Source: Protonemura montana
Taxonomy: Eukaryota; Arthropoda; Insecta; Plecoptera; Nemouridae
DNA: 64,000 bases
Assembly: GCA_947568835.1 (NCBI GenBank)
Contig: OX387606.1
Location: 19,439,940 to 19,503,939, forward strand
Direction of reading: 5' to 3'
Under the pieces are notes generated by a model, which worked only from the letters and a program-made list of their open reading frames with translations, made no database searches and had not been told where the DNA came from. Both the position numbers and the translations under genes were made by a program. Below, one piece after another: positions 28,501 through 39,334 of this stretch; within the stretch, counting starts at the first letter, position 1, and each line of letters begins with the position of its first letter.

Positions 28501-28586
28501 CAAAAGAATCGTCTTCAAAGCCCAAATCAAGCAAAACTGTCTTCAAGAAGATACCTGCAAGCTCCAGAGCAAAACGGAAAGATTAG
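22530..28586 (+). CDS. XPC: DNA damage sensor XPC (Rad4 family), complete, 7 exons
   Basis: XPC recognises helix-distorting lesions and starts global-genome nucleotide excision repair in the nucleus. Exons: 22530-24788, 24932-25198, 25347-25589, 26011-26229, 27129-27297, 27911-28065, 28341-28586. Phases agree throughout and the product is 1185 residues (human XPC is 940; fly orthologues are also long). Residues 1-335 are acidic, Ser-rich and probably disordered. The Rad4 transglutaminase-like domain begins near 340 ([19 protein letters not shown]) and resumes at about 815-915 ([36 protein letters not shown]). It is split by a Lys-rich insert at about 530-815. BHD1 ([18 protein letters not shown]) starts at 925, BHD2 ([18 protein letters not shown]) at about 1003, and BHD3 ([18 protein letters not shown]) at about 1060. 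An in-frame stop lies 9 bases before the ATG. Exon 1 holds 64% of the coding sequence. Confidence 0.95.
26278..26695. repeat. Composite repeat in XPC intron 4 with exact 41-bp inverted repeats
   Basis: The 41 bases at 26278-26318 are the exact reverse complement of 26605-26645 (core accgtctcaaaaattga / tcaatttttgagacggt). After each arm comes a direct repeat of about 45 bases (26319-26365 and 26649-26695, sharing gcattgcaag and ttgcaatttaaatcag). A third, shorter copy of the arm motif (cgtctcaaaaa, about 26516-26526) sits just before the tRNA-like unit at 26533. The structure looks like a foldback or MITE-like element that has captured, or grown around, a tRNA-derived piece. No open frame for a transposase is present. 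Perfect arms in an intron imply either a young insertion or recent gene conversion. Confidence 0.7.
26533..26605 (+). pseudogene. tRNA-like unit, degenerate anticodon arm
   Basis: The 73 bases fold as a tRNA. The 7-bp acceptor is gtccaag/tttgggc (two G-T pairs), followed by linker ta and a D arm gctc...gagc with an A-box-like core. A four-base variable region leads to a T arm gggg-tttgagt-cccc (B box GGTTTGAGTCC). The anticodon stem has two mismatches and position 33 is G instead of the invariant T; the nominal anticodon would be CGA. It is therefore a tRNA-derived repeat head or tRNA pseudogene, not a working tRNA. RNA polymerase III could still start from its A and B boxes. Confidence 0.55.
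27354..27377 (+). repeat. Poly-G run (24 G) with GGA repeats, XPC intron 5
   Basis: Twenty-four consecutive G residues are followed by aggaggagg, within the intron between the exons ending at 27297 and starting at 27911. Homopolymers of this length are strong quadruplex formers and are often mis-sized in assemblies, so the exact length should not be trusted. Confidence 0.9.
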
Positions 28587-30685
28587 GAAGAGGGCACACA
28601 TTTTGTTGCAATTTTGTTCTCTTTGATTGTAACCGTTACCCAATCATGAATCATTACATAAAACAGTTGCTATGCAACTTTCTTAATTCTTTTAGAAACC
28701 AAAACAGGAGATACAACTTAAATTATTGCTGATTCTTTCAATGCATATTCCAAGTTTTAACAAACCAGTGGTTTCCACTCAGGCCCTAATCTTATTTCCT
28801 AATGGTTTTGTTTCTATTTGTGCATGCTAATAAAAGTGTAACTATTTTAAAGCCACACTTGTGTCTCAAGCAATGTGCAGGTTCTCAGGTATAAAAAATA
28901 TATGCATTTGAAAAATATTTATCTCTCTTTGAACCAATAATTTACCTTCCACTGTTTAGCAAAGTACCTACATCATTCAACTCTCTGTTTTCTCCTTAAT
29001 AGTGGACAGATCTTTTTGAGGTGGTTGCCCACTTAAAAATGTCTATTCGATGCCAGCTTTGTAAGCTCAAGGGAACCAACGAATTCAACTAACAAATCAG
29101 AGCTAATACATAAGAACCGTAGCAGGTGTTTTTCTGCTTGTATTTTCCGATTCCAGTTTCTACCATTGTGAGTAATGCACATTTATTTAGCTTTTTATTG
29201 AATTTTCTGCTTTATTTATTCTTAAAATATAATACATTTCATGCTAAAAACAAGAAAAGAAATGTGTGCGTCATAAATAACAATGATAATGATTACATAA
29301 CAAATGCGAATAAGCAATTAAACTTCCAACATAAAATATTTGCCGTAGAAGCATCGTACTCGAACGATGTGTGCGCTATTAAATCGCTGTGAACGTGACG
29401 CGAATTTTTCTCACGGAGAGAGTTAAAATAATGAACAGTGATGGCTGAACTAATGAGTGAAGTAATGCATGATTCCAAGCCAAGCGTAAGCATGACTGGT
29501 CGTTCGAATCCCGACTTAGGAAACACACAATTTATTTACAAAAGTTGCAATTCTTTTTTTTTTTTGTCGCTTTTGTTAAGATTTTAAGTAAATAAGTATA
29601 TGGCTGTGTTAGTAATATATCGTGCGTTGCTGAACTTGTACAATTGCCACTAAATTCTGACATTATATTTACATGACTGGCTTGAATGTACATTACCGTG
29701 CGATAGAGTGGCATTACTTGAGCTGTTGCTTGAATTCTCTGAACTCTAAGAACGTTCTCAGTTGATGTGTTAGTATTTGTTCAAATCCACGACATACTAT
29801 TAGATAGAAATATGTTTGCACAGTGCGTATCTAGCGTTTTTGCTTCTCGATTAGCTTGTGCTGATTGTTCCGCTAGCTATAGCTTCAGCTTTATTTTCCA
29901 TTCTTAGAAGGTGAATGCTTGAGTCAGAATTTCTTCGTGTCCAGTTTTTAAAAGGATACATGATAAATGTTAATATCAACAAGAAAATGGTTCACGCTGG
30001 ATTTGACTTCACGCAAAGAGGACCTGAACGTGTGTCGATAACTTTTCTCATATCACAAACTCACCGAAACGTTCTACTGAAAGTCTCAGTAGAATAAACC
30101 CTTAGGTTTTAAGTGCTCATGTAAACGCTGCGTCCATATCGCGGCAGCATTCACCTATATGAGATCAAGCTCCATTCTGTACAACTCATTTTTATGTTTA
30201 TCATATGAACATTTTTCATTCTCCTTCTCAAAAACATCTTAATATAGTTGCCCTTGTGAATAAATCAAAACGTCAAGCAATCAATCCCACTAAAAAATTG
30301 GAAAATCTTTTTGCCTTTGGACCGGTATTATTGTATGGTGGACTTAAAGCCTGCAGATAGTTGTCACTAAGCAAGGAAAGCCAGTAAATAATTGATAAAT
30401 CGATCTAACTTATCCCGATATCGAGGCTAACTAATCTTGTCTTTTCATCGTCTTAACTCTCTTGTACTTCACATCAACTTTGAAACAAGTCGACACTAAA
30501 CATAAAAAATGCCATTGGACTCGGATCACAGAGACGTTCTCATCTTTCTCAACTCCCGCGTGGCTTCTCTTGTTCCGCGACAACTACAGGCAACTGCCGT
30601 CCAACATCACCCTAAAGCCGATTCCTTCCGGCAGAAATCTTGCGACCAGCAATTTAGTAGAACGATTAAAAACGACCTAGAGCCC
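28587..30685. other. Convergent 3' ends of XPC and the LIM gene
   Basis: The stretch holds the XPC 3' UTR (to about 28.85 kb) and the minus-strand 3' UTR of the LIM gene. The plus strand shows TTTATT words at 29890-29895 and several between 29180 and 29225, which are AATAAA on the minus strand and candidate poly(A) signals for the LIM transcript. No coding exon is visible. Short open frames are AT-rich and unrelated to any family. Confidence 0.5.
28829..28834 (+). terminator. Polyadenylation signal AATAAA for XPC
   Basis: AATAAA lies 243 bases after the XPC stop codon, followed by a T/G-rich stretch (gtgtaactattttaaag, cttgtgtctc). It is the first canonical signal downstream and fits a short 3' UTR. 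Confidence 0.6.
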
Positions 30686-33600
30686 TTATGACATCGAGAG
30701 TGTTCCTGCGCCCATGCCGAAGCCGACTCCCTTCGGTCCAAACTTGCGACCGTAGCAGCTGCGGCAGTAAATGTCTCCGTCAGGGCCGTCATTGAGGTTG
30801 GTGGAGTCGAGGGACTTGCGGCATTCACCGCACGAAAAGCACCGCTTGTGCCAGACACGGTTCTTGGAAATCATCTGCTCAGCAGCGTAGACTTCAAAGC
30901 CACAGCGCAGGCAGCCCTTGCCCTGGCCAGCCTTGTTTCCGGTCACCGGTCTCGCGTCAGAGCTGCAATGACAGAGAATTCATTTTTCAAACCTTCCTCG
31001 GTGGTACTAGAGAAACAACAACAGAGCGATAGGCAGGCTTTTGCAGGCATACTCTTATCACTTGTATTACGTCCCTATTTCTCCAATTTGATCCAATTAG
31101 TATCTCATTTTCTTGGCAAAACTTGATTGCTGTTGCGTACAGGTTTTGTTGTGGTTTTGTTTGATTCATGAGAACACTTACTATGCAACAGTAGACTCTC
31201 CGTTAGTCGAGACAAGCGTCGGAGCGTGGCCATAGCCAAATCCTTTCGGTCCGAAGTTCTTGGCGTAGCAGGCACGGCAGTAGACTTCCTTGTCCGGGCC
31301 GTCGCAGGCAACCATAGAGTCAAGGGGACGATGACATTGGCAGCAGTTGAAGCACTTCTTGTGCCACATCGTGCCCTTGGCAAGCTGCTGCTCGGCCGCA
31401 AAAACGGCGCCACCGCAACGTGGGCAGCCCTGACCATCTTGCGCCTTGATCGATGTCGTGTCCGGGTTGTAGAATGGACGCGACCGCGAAATCTCCTCCT
31501 CGCTGGGGATTAAGAAACAGGAATTAGATGTGTTGATTTCTGATGGTCTAGCTTGGACTTGAAATCAAATCAAATACTTCAAATCATTTATGAGTTGGAT
31601 TAGAAATGTAGATGTGAGGAAATTTAGAGTTCAAAGTAAAATTATTGGTATTTTTCTTTGAAAAAGATAACTGATACGTTATATTTTGATAATTTCAACA
31701 ATAAAAATTACCAGACTGAATGTCTTGTATAGAGGTTGTAAATATCTGGTCTTAAACAATTTTCAATGCCGAAAAACTAGAAGCCCATTGCTGAGTAATC
31801 ATTTTTCCTTTCGGTTGTTGAAAGTCATCAGTAAAAACTTACGTCAGCCCGTCGGTCTGCAGGAATCCAGAGCCGCAAGCGAATCCGTATCCGTGGGGGC
31901 CCCACTTCTTGCCGTAGCACGTCTTGCAGTAAACCTCTCCGTTGGGGCCGTCGCAGGCCAAGATGGAGTCTAGCGTCTTGGTGCAGTCACGGCACTTGAA
32001 ACACTTGCGATGCCACTCCTATTGCGCAAACAAATCTTTGGTTTAATCATAGAAATCTCAGCACAATCCACAATTTGGAAGGTATTTGTTAGATTTCGTT
32101 TTCCGGTACTCTCCTACCAAGAATGAACTGTTTTGGAACCAGGAGGTACACAATGCAGAGGATATTTGCTCAGTATCAGACCTGACCGATTGATATTTTA
32201 GGGAATTTTTAAGATAATGTTCTGTGGACCGCTTTTGATTTCAAAGTTGGCAACAAAAAACTAACTTAGAAACATTTAATTATAGTTGAAATGGCTAAAA
32301 ATGGCCAGGTAATTGCTGGTACTTACCCTACTCTTGGCGAGCACTTTCTCAGCCTCATAGACGACTCCTCCGCACCGGGGGCAACCTTGACCCTTGGCTG
32401 CTTGAATCTTGGCAGTGTCAATCACCGTTGTCCTGGGGGCTACCGCGTCACTGCGGAAACCGAGGCAACATTAGGGTCTCGAATAGTGGTAAGGCAATGT
32501 TTCTTCGTTTTTTGACAATATCGAAATAGTTCTAAAACCTATAGGATAAAATTGTTATGAACAGTTTCGGGTCATTGCCGGATACTTCAGTGACTAACCA
32601 TGGGAAGGATATTTGTAGCCTGTCTTCTGGTTTTCTGTCGATAAGACATTCTCTTTGTACTACCTCTTTTGTAATTTATAATTTCCTTCCTTTCAATAGG
32701 TAAATAAAATAAAACGAACAGGCTTTGGATTTGTTGGGGTAGAGGTTGGTCGACGTAACATTCAATGCATTGAAAAGTTGGTAATCTGGATCATTCTCCT
32801 GATTCAATTGGAGCATAAACTATCTCAAAGTCATTCCTGGCTTTCAAACCACCCATTCAAAAATCAAAATGGAAAGTTTAAGGTTTTGGGTTGTAACTAG
32901 CAAGGAGCAAAAATCGTTCGGGTATCAAAATCGCCAGTCAACCAATCGGTGAATACCTTTCCGGCAATCGTTGATCAAAGTACTTTCATGGGTTCAAAAT
33001 TCGTCATACAAAAAAGGGGAAACTTGCGATGATTTATTTTAATTCCAAATGTCTTAACGAAGGTTTGGGAAACTGCTCGCTAACATTTTGGGTTCAAGCA
33101 TGAAATAATCAGAACAAACCAGGTTCTTTTTAAGGGATTCACATCGAAAAAAAAACCCACTAACATAATACGTAATAAAAACGGAAAACATTTTCGAGGC
33201 ACACTCAAAAATGAAAAAAAAACATAAATCGAGCGAACAAGGTCCACACGAGGGTTCTACACGCGTGCTGAGGGGTGGGTGCTACCTCTCCCAGTCGTCT
33301 GGTATGTCCGAAGTGAATCCTATGGAGGAGCCTGCTGCACCTCGCCCTATGCCTCTGGGGCCGAATCGTTTGCTGTAACACGCTGCGTCCCGGAAAATAC
33401 AAGCCGTCTTAGAATCGTCGACCAATAACTTACCAGGCGCATTCCGGGCCTTGCTGTGTTGTGTCAGTTTGATAGATTACCGATTTTAGTCAGCTACAAC
33501 AATTTTTCTAAATATTTGTACTGCAAAAGCAAGCCCTGTTTTAGAGCCTTGCTTAAAAGAAAGTTGTAATTCTATCCCGCTGAAGTAAGAATCGGCAACA

Positions 33601-36600
33601 AATCTTTCAAAATACCAGGTATTCTTCTTATACCAATAAAATTCCCAATGTGATCCAAAGTCGAACTAAAATCTTCCTGAGTTTTCCCTCAACTATATTT
33701 TACACAACTACCACAACACAGAAAAGCCCTCGAATGCAGCGCTGGCCTTTATCGTGGCTACTCACCCGTTGACAAAGCAGTCGCTCTGCAGAGCCCCAGC
33801 GCCCTGGCCATAGCCGTATCCTTTCGGGCCAAACTTCTTGCCGTAGCAAACTGCGGGCGGCACACAAAAAACATGAAACACCGTGGTCAAACGCGGCAGT
33901 CAGTTGGTAAGAAAACAACACACGTAGGTGGACAAGACTTGATGGAGTCGTAATTGTATTTCATGTGCAGAATTCAAAGCCTATTCTTTCTGCTTGGTAG
34001 TTTCAAAAACATGTTTTCTAATTTGTATTGAATTAATTGGCGAGTGGTTTTTGAATGTGTGCTCTGTGCATGATCTATTAGATTTGCTTTCTGTCGAAGC
34101 CAATATACTTACTTATTATGCACATTCTTTATTGTTATACAGTACATTTCCAAAAGAGCACGAGAAATGCTCTCGGATCAATTATACATGCTTTTAAAAG
34201 TCAAACTAATTTAAAAGTTATAGTGGAAAAGTTATAAGCGCAAGACTCGAGAAAGCGAAATCAAGGTGTTGAAAATGATTGGCAAGAAGTGAGATTGTCT
34301 GCTGTTATAGTAATAACGTCCATGTATTTGTGAGTGTCACACACCTTTGCAGTAAATATCCTTGTCAGGACCCTCGCAACAACTAACAGAGTCCAGTCGT
34401 TTCGCGCAAGCGCCACATTTGAAGCATTCCCTGTGCCAACCCTTAAAATTTAAAGAAAACGAAAATGTTCATTTTCCACTTCACTGAAATATGTTTTAAT
34501 TATTGTGAAATAATTCCTATCAATCACCAATGACGCTGCTCTGTTCCTAAAAGAAATGCAAGGTCTGTCGCAGAAAGTTGAGGTACACAAAATTTCAACG
34601 CGTTCGTGATTTCCGAAAAAAAATCGTGGGTTTTCCGACAGCCACAAAAAATTTAAAAAGTGAGTTTGTCTCGGTGTTTGCAAATGTTTTATGTGTTTTC
34701 AACCAATTACATTTGGTTGCTTAAAAATAATAATTTCTCGTGGAAAGTTAAAATGGGTTCTCAAAATTAAAAATCATTCTCGTGCCCAAATACAATTAAA
34801 ATATTAGACAGGAACATAAAACTACAACGAGCTTAGGAAAAAAACTACTTGAACAAACTGCATGAATTCAGCTTTGTCTTTTCAAGCTTAACTCAAAGAC
34901 AGCAAGAAAAGATAAGTTTAAAAAAATCATAAGATAAAGAAAACGAGGTATCATCAACTGGATAGGCATATCAAAAACATGGGTAATTCAAAAAGTAAAA
35001 ACAATTAGACATCTTGATGCAACATGAATCCTGTTGGTAAACAGAAACATTGTCACCAATCTGGAATCCATGTGGATACTGAACGTGCTGGAATGTAAAC
35101 AAATCACACAATATGTCACTCGGGGTCAGGGAACAACACGCCGAGCGGGCACCTAGAGGTGACTTCTGTCAATACCTTTGCAATAAATGTCTTTATCGGG
35201 ACCATTGCATTGCGTGGTCGAGTCCAGGGTATGGTTGCACTGCTTGCACCGGTAGCAGTTCTTGTGGTACGGCTAAATCGATGGAGAAATTAACACGCTT
35301 AGAGGAAAATACGTAAAAGCGTTCCGACTTACTCAAACGTAAGTCAACTTTGACTCACAAGAAATGAGCGATACCAAGCACCTGAATTAGCTCAATTTGA
35401 TGATGAATAAGTAAACACCCTACATTGTACCCTACAGCCGCATAAAGTGCTTTTATCCACGCTGAGAAAAATATTTTTTTGAAGTTACATTGTAGTAAAG
35501 CCAGTTTGCATCATTATGATTCAAAGAAGTAACCATTTCATCTATTTTTCTCAACGAGTCATCTTCAATCAAACAAAAAATGTGTTGCTTTTTGGTAACA
35601 GCCTCGCAATGCATGCAAAAAATCAAGTTTTCTGAGATCTGACTTAGTCTCATTGTCTAAATGCTTAAAAATTTAAACTAAAACAAAATCACAAAAATTC
35701 CTTTTGTGTGTGAGGAGAGAATATTGACGATATTTACCCTGCCCCTCGCGAGCATCTGCTCAGCAGCGTACACGCAGCCTCCGCACCGCGGGCAACCTTC
35801 TCCTTCCGGAGCCCTTGCGATGGAGCGGGGTTCCTGCATTGCACCGTTGGTCAACCTACAAGTACAGAACAGTCAGCCATCGCACGCTCGTCGCTGCAAT
35901 CTAACGTAATATTCATTCCAAAATATTGCGCAGGCCTTGAATTGGTTGGTGTATGGGAGAGACGGACATTGTTGTTGTGTTGTTGTGCTGGTTAGGGTGC
36001 GTTAGAGTATGAAAATATTGACTCTGTGTAACTGGTACAGAGGGGGTGAGTTTGGTAATTGGTAGGAATCTCAACATTGGAATGAATAATTGTTCAGGGG
36101 CTTGCGCTTTTGAAATAATTGTGTAAAAATTGCAAAAAAATTTCACGATAAGCTTGAAAAATGGCATAAAATATCTAAAATATCTCTATACTTGAGATCT
36201 ACAAGCTGAACGTTGTTAAATTAGCATTTAAAAACTCTCATGTGTAACAGCAGCGTAGTAATTGAAAGCGGTGCGTCGTTAAAGCGCGGTTTAATATGGC
36301 TAACGACACTCAAGTTGAAAGTGAAATGCGATTGCGTATTTTTTTTAGAAGAAAATATTATTTGCTGGACCTGCAAGAAATTCCCCTGTAGCAAGTCACG
36401 TAATGGGAGAAGGTTATCCCAACAATATACCACAGAATAGCAAATATACGACGATTATTGCGGTAACATTTTGCGATATCTAAACAGATCTAAACACGTA
36501 TAAAAAAATAATTGAATTGTTGAGGGCATTTCCTTATCCCATCACTGACCAAGAGAATCATTATTTACAAGCGTTTCTGGCGGTGACAATCTGCAACAAA

Positions 36601-39283
36601 TAATTCTGCTAAGAAATATTTTCTGCCAAAAAGTAGGCTGTAAAATACTCTTGGCAAAATGTTGCAAAAGCTCGGCACCTTTATGCGGGCATAAGCGGCA
36701 GGAATGTAGCGAGAAGGTAAGAAGCTCGAAGACAATAAAGAGAGAAAGAGAGAGAGAGAGAGAGAAAAAGAGAAAGAGTAGAGAGCATGCCAAAAGTGCA
36801 TTCACAAAAAAACCAAAAACTCTCGGTTTTTCTCACCCGTGATTGACGCCTGCTCACGCACCGAGTTTTGGATGTAGCTTCAGATTTACGCATTTTATGA
36901 TCTAGTTATATTTGATTTGTTATAAGCCTCTGATCCAGGGATTAAAATCTGCGCTTGTCTTGCATTGACCATTTGATAAATTCAAAACAAAGAAAGCTTT
37001 GAATCGCCGGGTACCTAGTATCTCTGTCGTTGCAAAAAAGCCAAGGAAAATTTCCTTTTTTTTTCGTTATTGTATACGTAGTATTGCGAGCAAGCAAGCA
37101 GCATCAAGGATTTCATTTGTTTTGAGTAAATTCAGCGAGGTCCTTTCGGGATGAGCTCAGGGAACGTACTGCTATAGCAATGTTTCAGATCAGTTTTAAC
37201 TTTGCCACTTAAATCAGTTTGGCAATTGGAAATTGAACAAAGAAACGCTACGATTGATGTCTGAAAAGCATGGTTTTTCCCGTATCTTTTCTCTTCTTTC
37301 TTTATCATCATTTGCCTGATCAGTTACAGTTAGTTCACGAGGTGAAGACAGAGAAACATTGTGTTACTGAAAACGAGCTGAAACATGACTTTATAGAAGC
37401 GCGTGTGTGAAATGATGCTCTTGAATTGATGATCAATGACGAAATGATTTTATTTGACTTTCAAAATCAATCGATACGTTCTACAGAATGAGACATATTT
37501 AAGTATTAAATTAAAATAATTCTTGATAAAATGTAATGGTGGAATAAGCATGTAAATCATAATTATCTTTACCAATTTATATTTTTTTTGATAAGCGTAT
37601 TAATTCTAGGTAAAAATATAGTGACATATTTCCTACGAGCGACATAAAAGTATTTTGAATGATAGATATAATAATATAAAAATGCAGCGTTGATAAAACG
37701 AGAAAGCTTTTTACACAAAATATTTCACAAAAAAATGCCACAAAAAGGGTGGTGAGATATTGAACACTGGGTGTAGGGAATCGTTCAAAATATTTACGAC
37801 GGCTTACAGTGCATTTGGGCTTTCAACGAACTGCGATCAAACGTTCACGAAAAACTTTACAGTTTTGGAAAATGATCTAAAACGTCACCAAATCACTTTC
37901 TAAGAGCTAATAGCCAAACACCCAAGCACCATCATAATACATTTTCATCATTTATGGAAGCGCTTTTCAGGAGTCCACCTAAAAGTCTCAAATAATCGTG
38001 ACTTTCAACGGCAACGAGATAAGAAAACAATCCACGGAACGTCCGATCGCTTTCTGTGAGCTAAGATTGTTAGGTATTAACTGTTAGTTGGGTGGCGGGG
38101 TGCAGATTGTGGTGCTAATTGGTATGACTGGGTGGTGCATGGTTGATGTGGTGGTTGGTGGTTGGTGGTGCTGGATGACTCGGCACGTGACCCTCGGATG
38201 GCGGCGACGCCATTTAATTGCTGTTCGGAAACAAATCCAGGGGTAAGCATGCGATACAATTCAAACGCTAGCGCCACATCACTTCACTTCAAAATGCGCC
38301 TTTGCCACGTAATTCACACAGATTTACCAGAGAAACATTGAATTATTAATGCACTGGTTCAGATAGGTATAAGGAATTGCCCTCAAAACTCTTTCACGTT
38401 TCATCATGTTTCCGAAATAGTTGAATATCCACTGTGTTTAGGAATTTACCTGCCTTTTATGAGGTCATACATCTACCATCGCGCTTGCAGATTCATTACT
38501 CCGGCAATCGCTTTCCAATTGTCCAATATATTTTATTTTACGACATCCTCTCATTACCTATTATCTTTTATCGCAATTATTTTCGAAGTCACCAGAATCC
38601 CGATTATCACGACCACTAAAACGGCCTTTTGAGTGGACCTCCTTATCACACAGGGTCTAGCTAGATTCGCGACATGCCTCGATGTTGTATGTTGGTACTC
38701 ACCCTCCTGGGGCAGGGGTTTCACCTTCGGCGGGCACGAAGCTAAGGCAGCCACCCGAGCCGTAGCCCTTGGGCCCGTACTTGCGCGCGTGGCAGTTCTT
38801 GCAGAACAGCTCACCCTCGTGTTCTGTGCAGTTGGTCGAGTCCAGGAATTTGTTGCACAGACCTGGAATTAAACGAGGAACATGGGTTAAGTTCATTGAT
38901 TGCATTGCACCAATGTTCGTGCTGCGAACCGGTGTTGTGACAATGATTTTGAATTATTGGAGTAGGGAACCGAAACACCAAAGCACCGAAGCACCGAACT
39001 GGACCAAAGAAGTGACAACATGGAAACTAACCATAAAGAAAGAGGGATACATCTTCTGACTGTACTTTTAACTACCTGTTTACTATTTACCCACCTGGGA
39101 TGAGTGGATCCATGGGCGCTGCACTTAAATGACACTTCCTAACTTAACTACGCTGAGTGGGGACTTACCGCACTTGAAGCACATCTTGTGGAACTTGAGT
39201 CCTCCGGCCACGCGCTCTTCGGCGGCGTAGACGGACTTGCCGCACTTCGGGCACTTCGGGTTTTCAATCGGAACGAAAGGCAT
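30686..39283 (-). CDS. Mlp84B: Muscle LIM protein, five LIM domains (Mlp84B type), complete
   Basis: This is a cytoskeletal scaffold of muscle Z-discs and nuclei (MLP/CRP family). Exons in transcript order: 39283-39169, 38862-38703, 35855-35738, then 35272-35176 or 34441-34345, 33850-33766, 32450-32327, 32018-31843, 31502-31182, 30962-30686. All phases agree and the product is 490 residues (fly Mlp84B is about 495). Each LIM domain has the Cys/His zinc ligands followed by a GPKG-type Gly-rich linker. The domains are LIM1 C11-C62, LIM2 C113-C165, LIM3 C215-C267 (GPHGYG), LIM4 C318-C370 and LIM5 C416-C468. The start [20 protein letters not shown] is typical of the family. A 5' UTR acceptor lies at 39335-39336. 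Codons are GC-rich, unlike the flanks, as in highly expressed muscle genes. Alternative exons are listed separately. Confidence 0.95.
33282..33382 (-). CDS. Mlp84B: Alternative terminal exon ending LIM2 (two-LIM isoform)
   Basis: After an acceptor (gggacgcag), 101 bases complete the codon left open by exon 4a or 4b. They encode [17 protein letters not shown] and then [15 protein letters not shown] with a TAG stop. The exon is homologous to internal exon 33850-33766 ([14 protein letters not shown]): it supplies the last zinc Cys and the Gly-rich linker, but then ends the protein. The isoform would be 196 residues with LIM1 and LIM2 and a new acidic tail. A minus-strand AATAAA at 33033-33038 could end the transcript. 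Confidence 0.75.
34345..34441 (-). CDS. Mlp84B: Alternative LIM2 exon 4b
   Basis: This 97-nt exon encodes [18 protein letters not shown] and ends GPDKDIYCK plus one base, again covering the middle zinc ligands of LIM2. Acceptor is ttttaag and donor GTGTGT. The first residue follows an Arg codon ending the shared exon 3, so LIM2 reads ...ARG-R-GWH..., the more usual LIM form (Trp-His) than the PYH of exon 4a. It is probably a tandem exon duplicate of 4a used alternatively. Confidence 0.8.
35176..35272 (-). CDS. Mlp84B: Alternative LIM2 exon 4a
   Basis: This 97-nt exon encodes 32 residues, beginning [12 protein letters not shown] and ending GPDKDIYCK, plus one base. It supplies the middle zinc ligands of LIM2 (His, three Cys). 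Acceptor (aaattttag-type, tttag) and donor (GTATTG) flank it. It has the same length, entry phase (0) and exit phase (1) as exon 4b at 34345-34441 and shares 17 of 32 residues with it. Including both would duplicate the zinc-ligand block and shift the frame, so they are probably mutually exclusive. Confidence 0.8.
36542..36590 (-). CDS. Mlp84B: Candidate alternative terminal exon giving a one-LIM isoform
   Basis: Inside the 2.85-kb intron between the second and third LIM exons, the minus strand reads an acceptor (atttgttgcag) followed by 49 bases. In the phase left by exon 2 these encode [15 protein letters not shown] and a stop. Joined to exons 1 and 2, this gives a 107-residue protein with only LIM1, close in size to the short one-LIM Mlp60A/CRP-like proteins of insects. 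The polypyrimidine tract is only moderate and no canonical AATAAA was seen close by, so the exon remains a candidate. Confidence 0.35.
36739..36778 (+). repeat. GA-rich simple repeat in LIM gene intron
   Basis: An imperfect (GA)n run of about 40 bases with A-rich interruptions, lying within the intron before exon 3 and about 150 bases upstream (in transcript order) of the candidate terminal exon 36590-36542. On the minus (transcribed) strand it is a CT-rich tract, which could act as a binding platform for splicing regulators. Confidence 0.8.
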
Positions 39284-39334
39284 TTTGATTTCTGGTTGGT
39301 TGGGGTTTCTTTCGGGGATTCTTCACTTAGTGAC
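39284..39334 (-). other. 5' UTR part of the first coding exon, LIM gene
   Basis: On the minus strand the sequence caaacttgtttcag is a good acceptor, followed by 51 bases without ATG and then the start codon at 39283 in the context aatcaaaATG. This indicates an upstream non-coding exon separated by an intron, as is common in muscle genes. Confidence 0.55.

Noticed and set aside
29490-29520. tRNA-like T arm (gttcgaatcc) in the XPC-LIM intergenic region
   Set aside because: The stem does not pair with a seven-base loop and no acceptor or D arm is present upstream.
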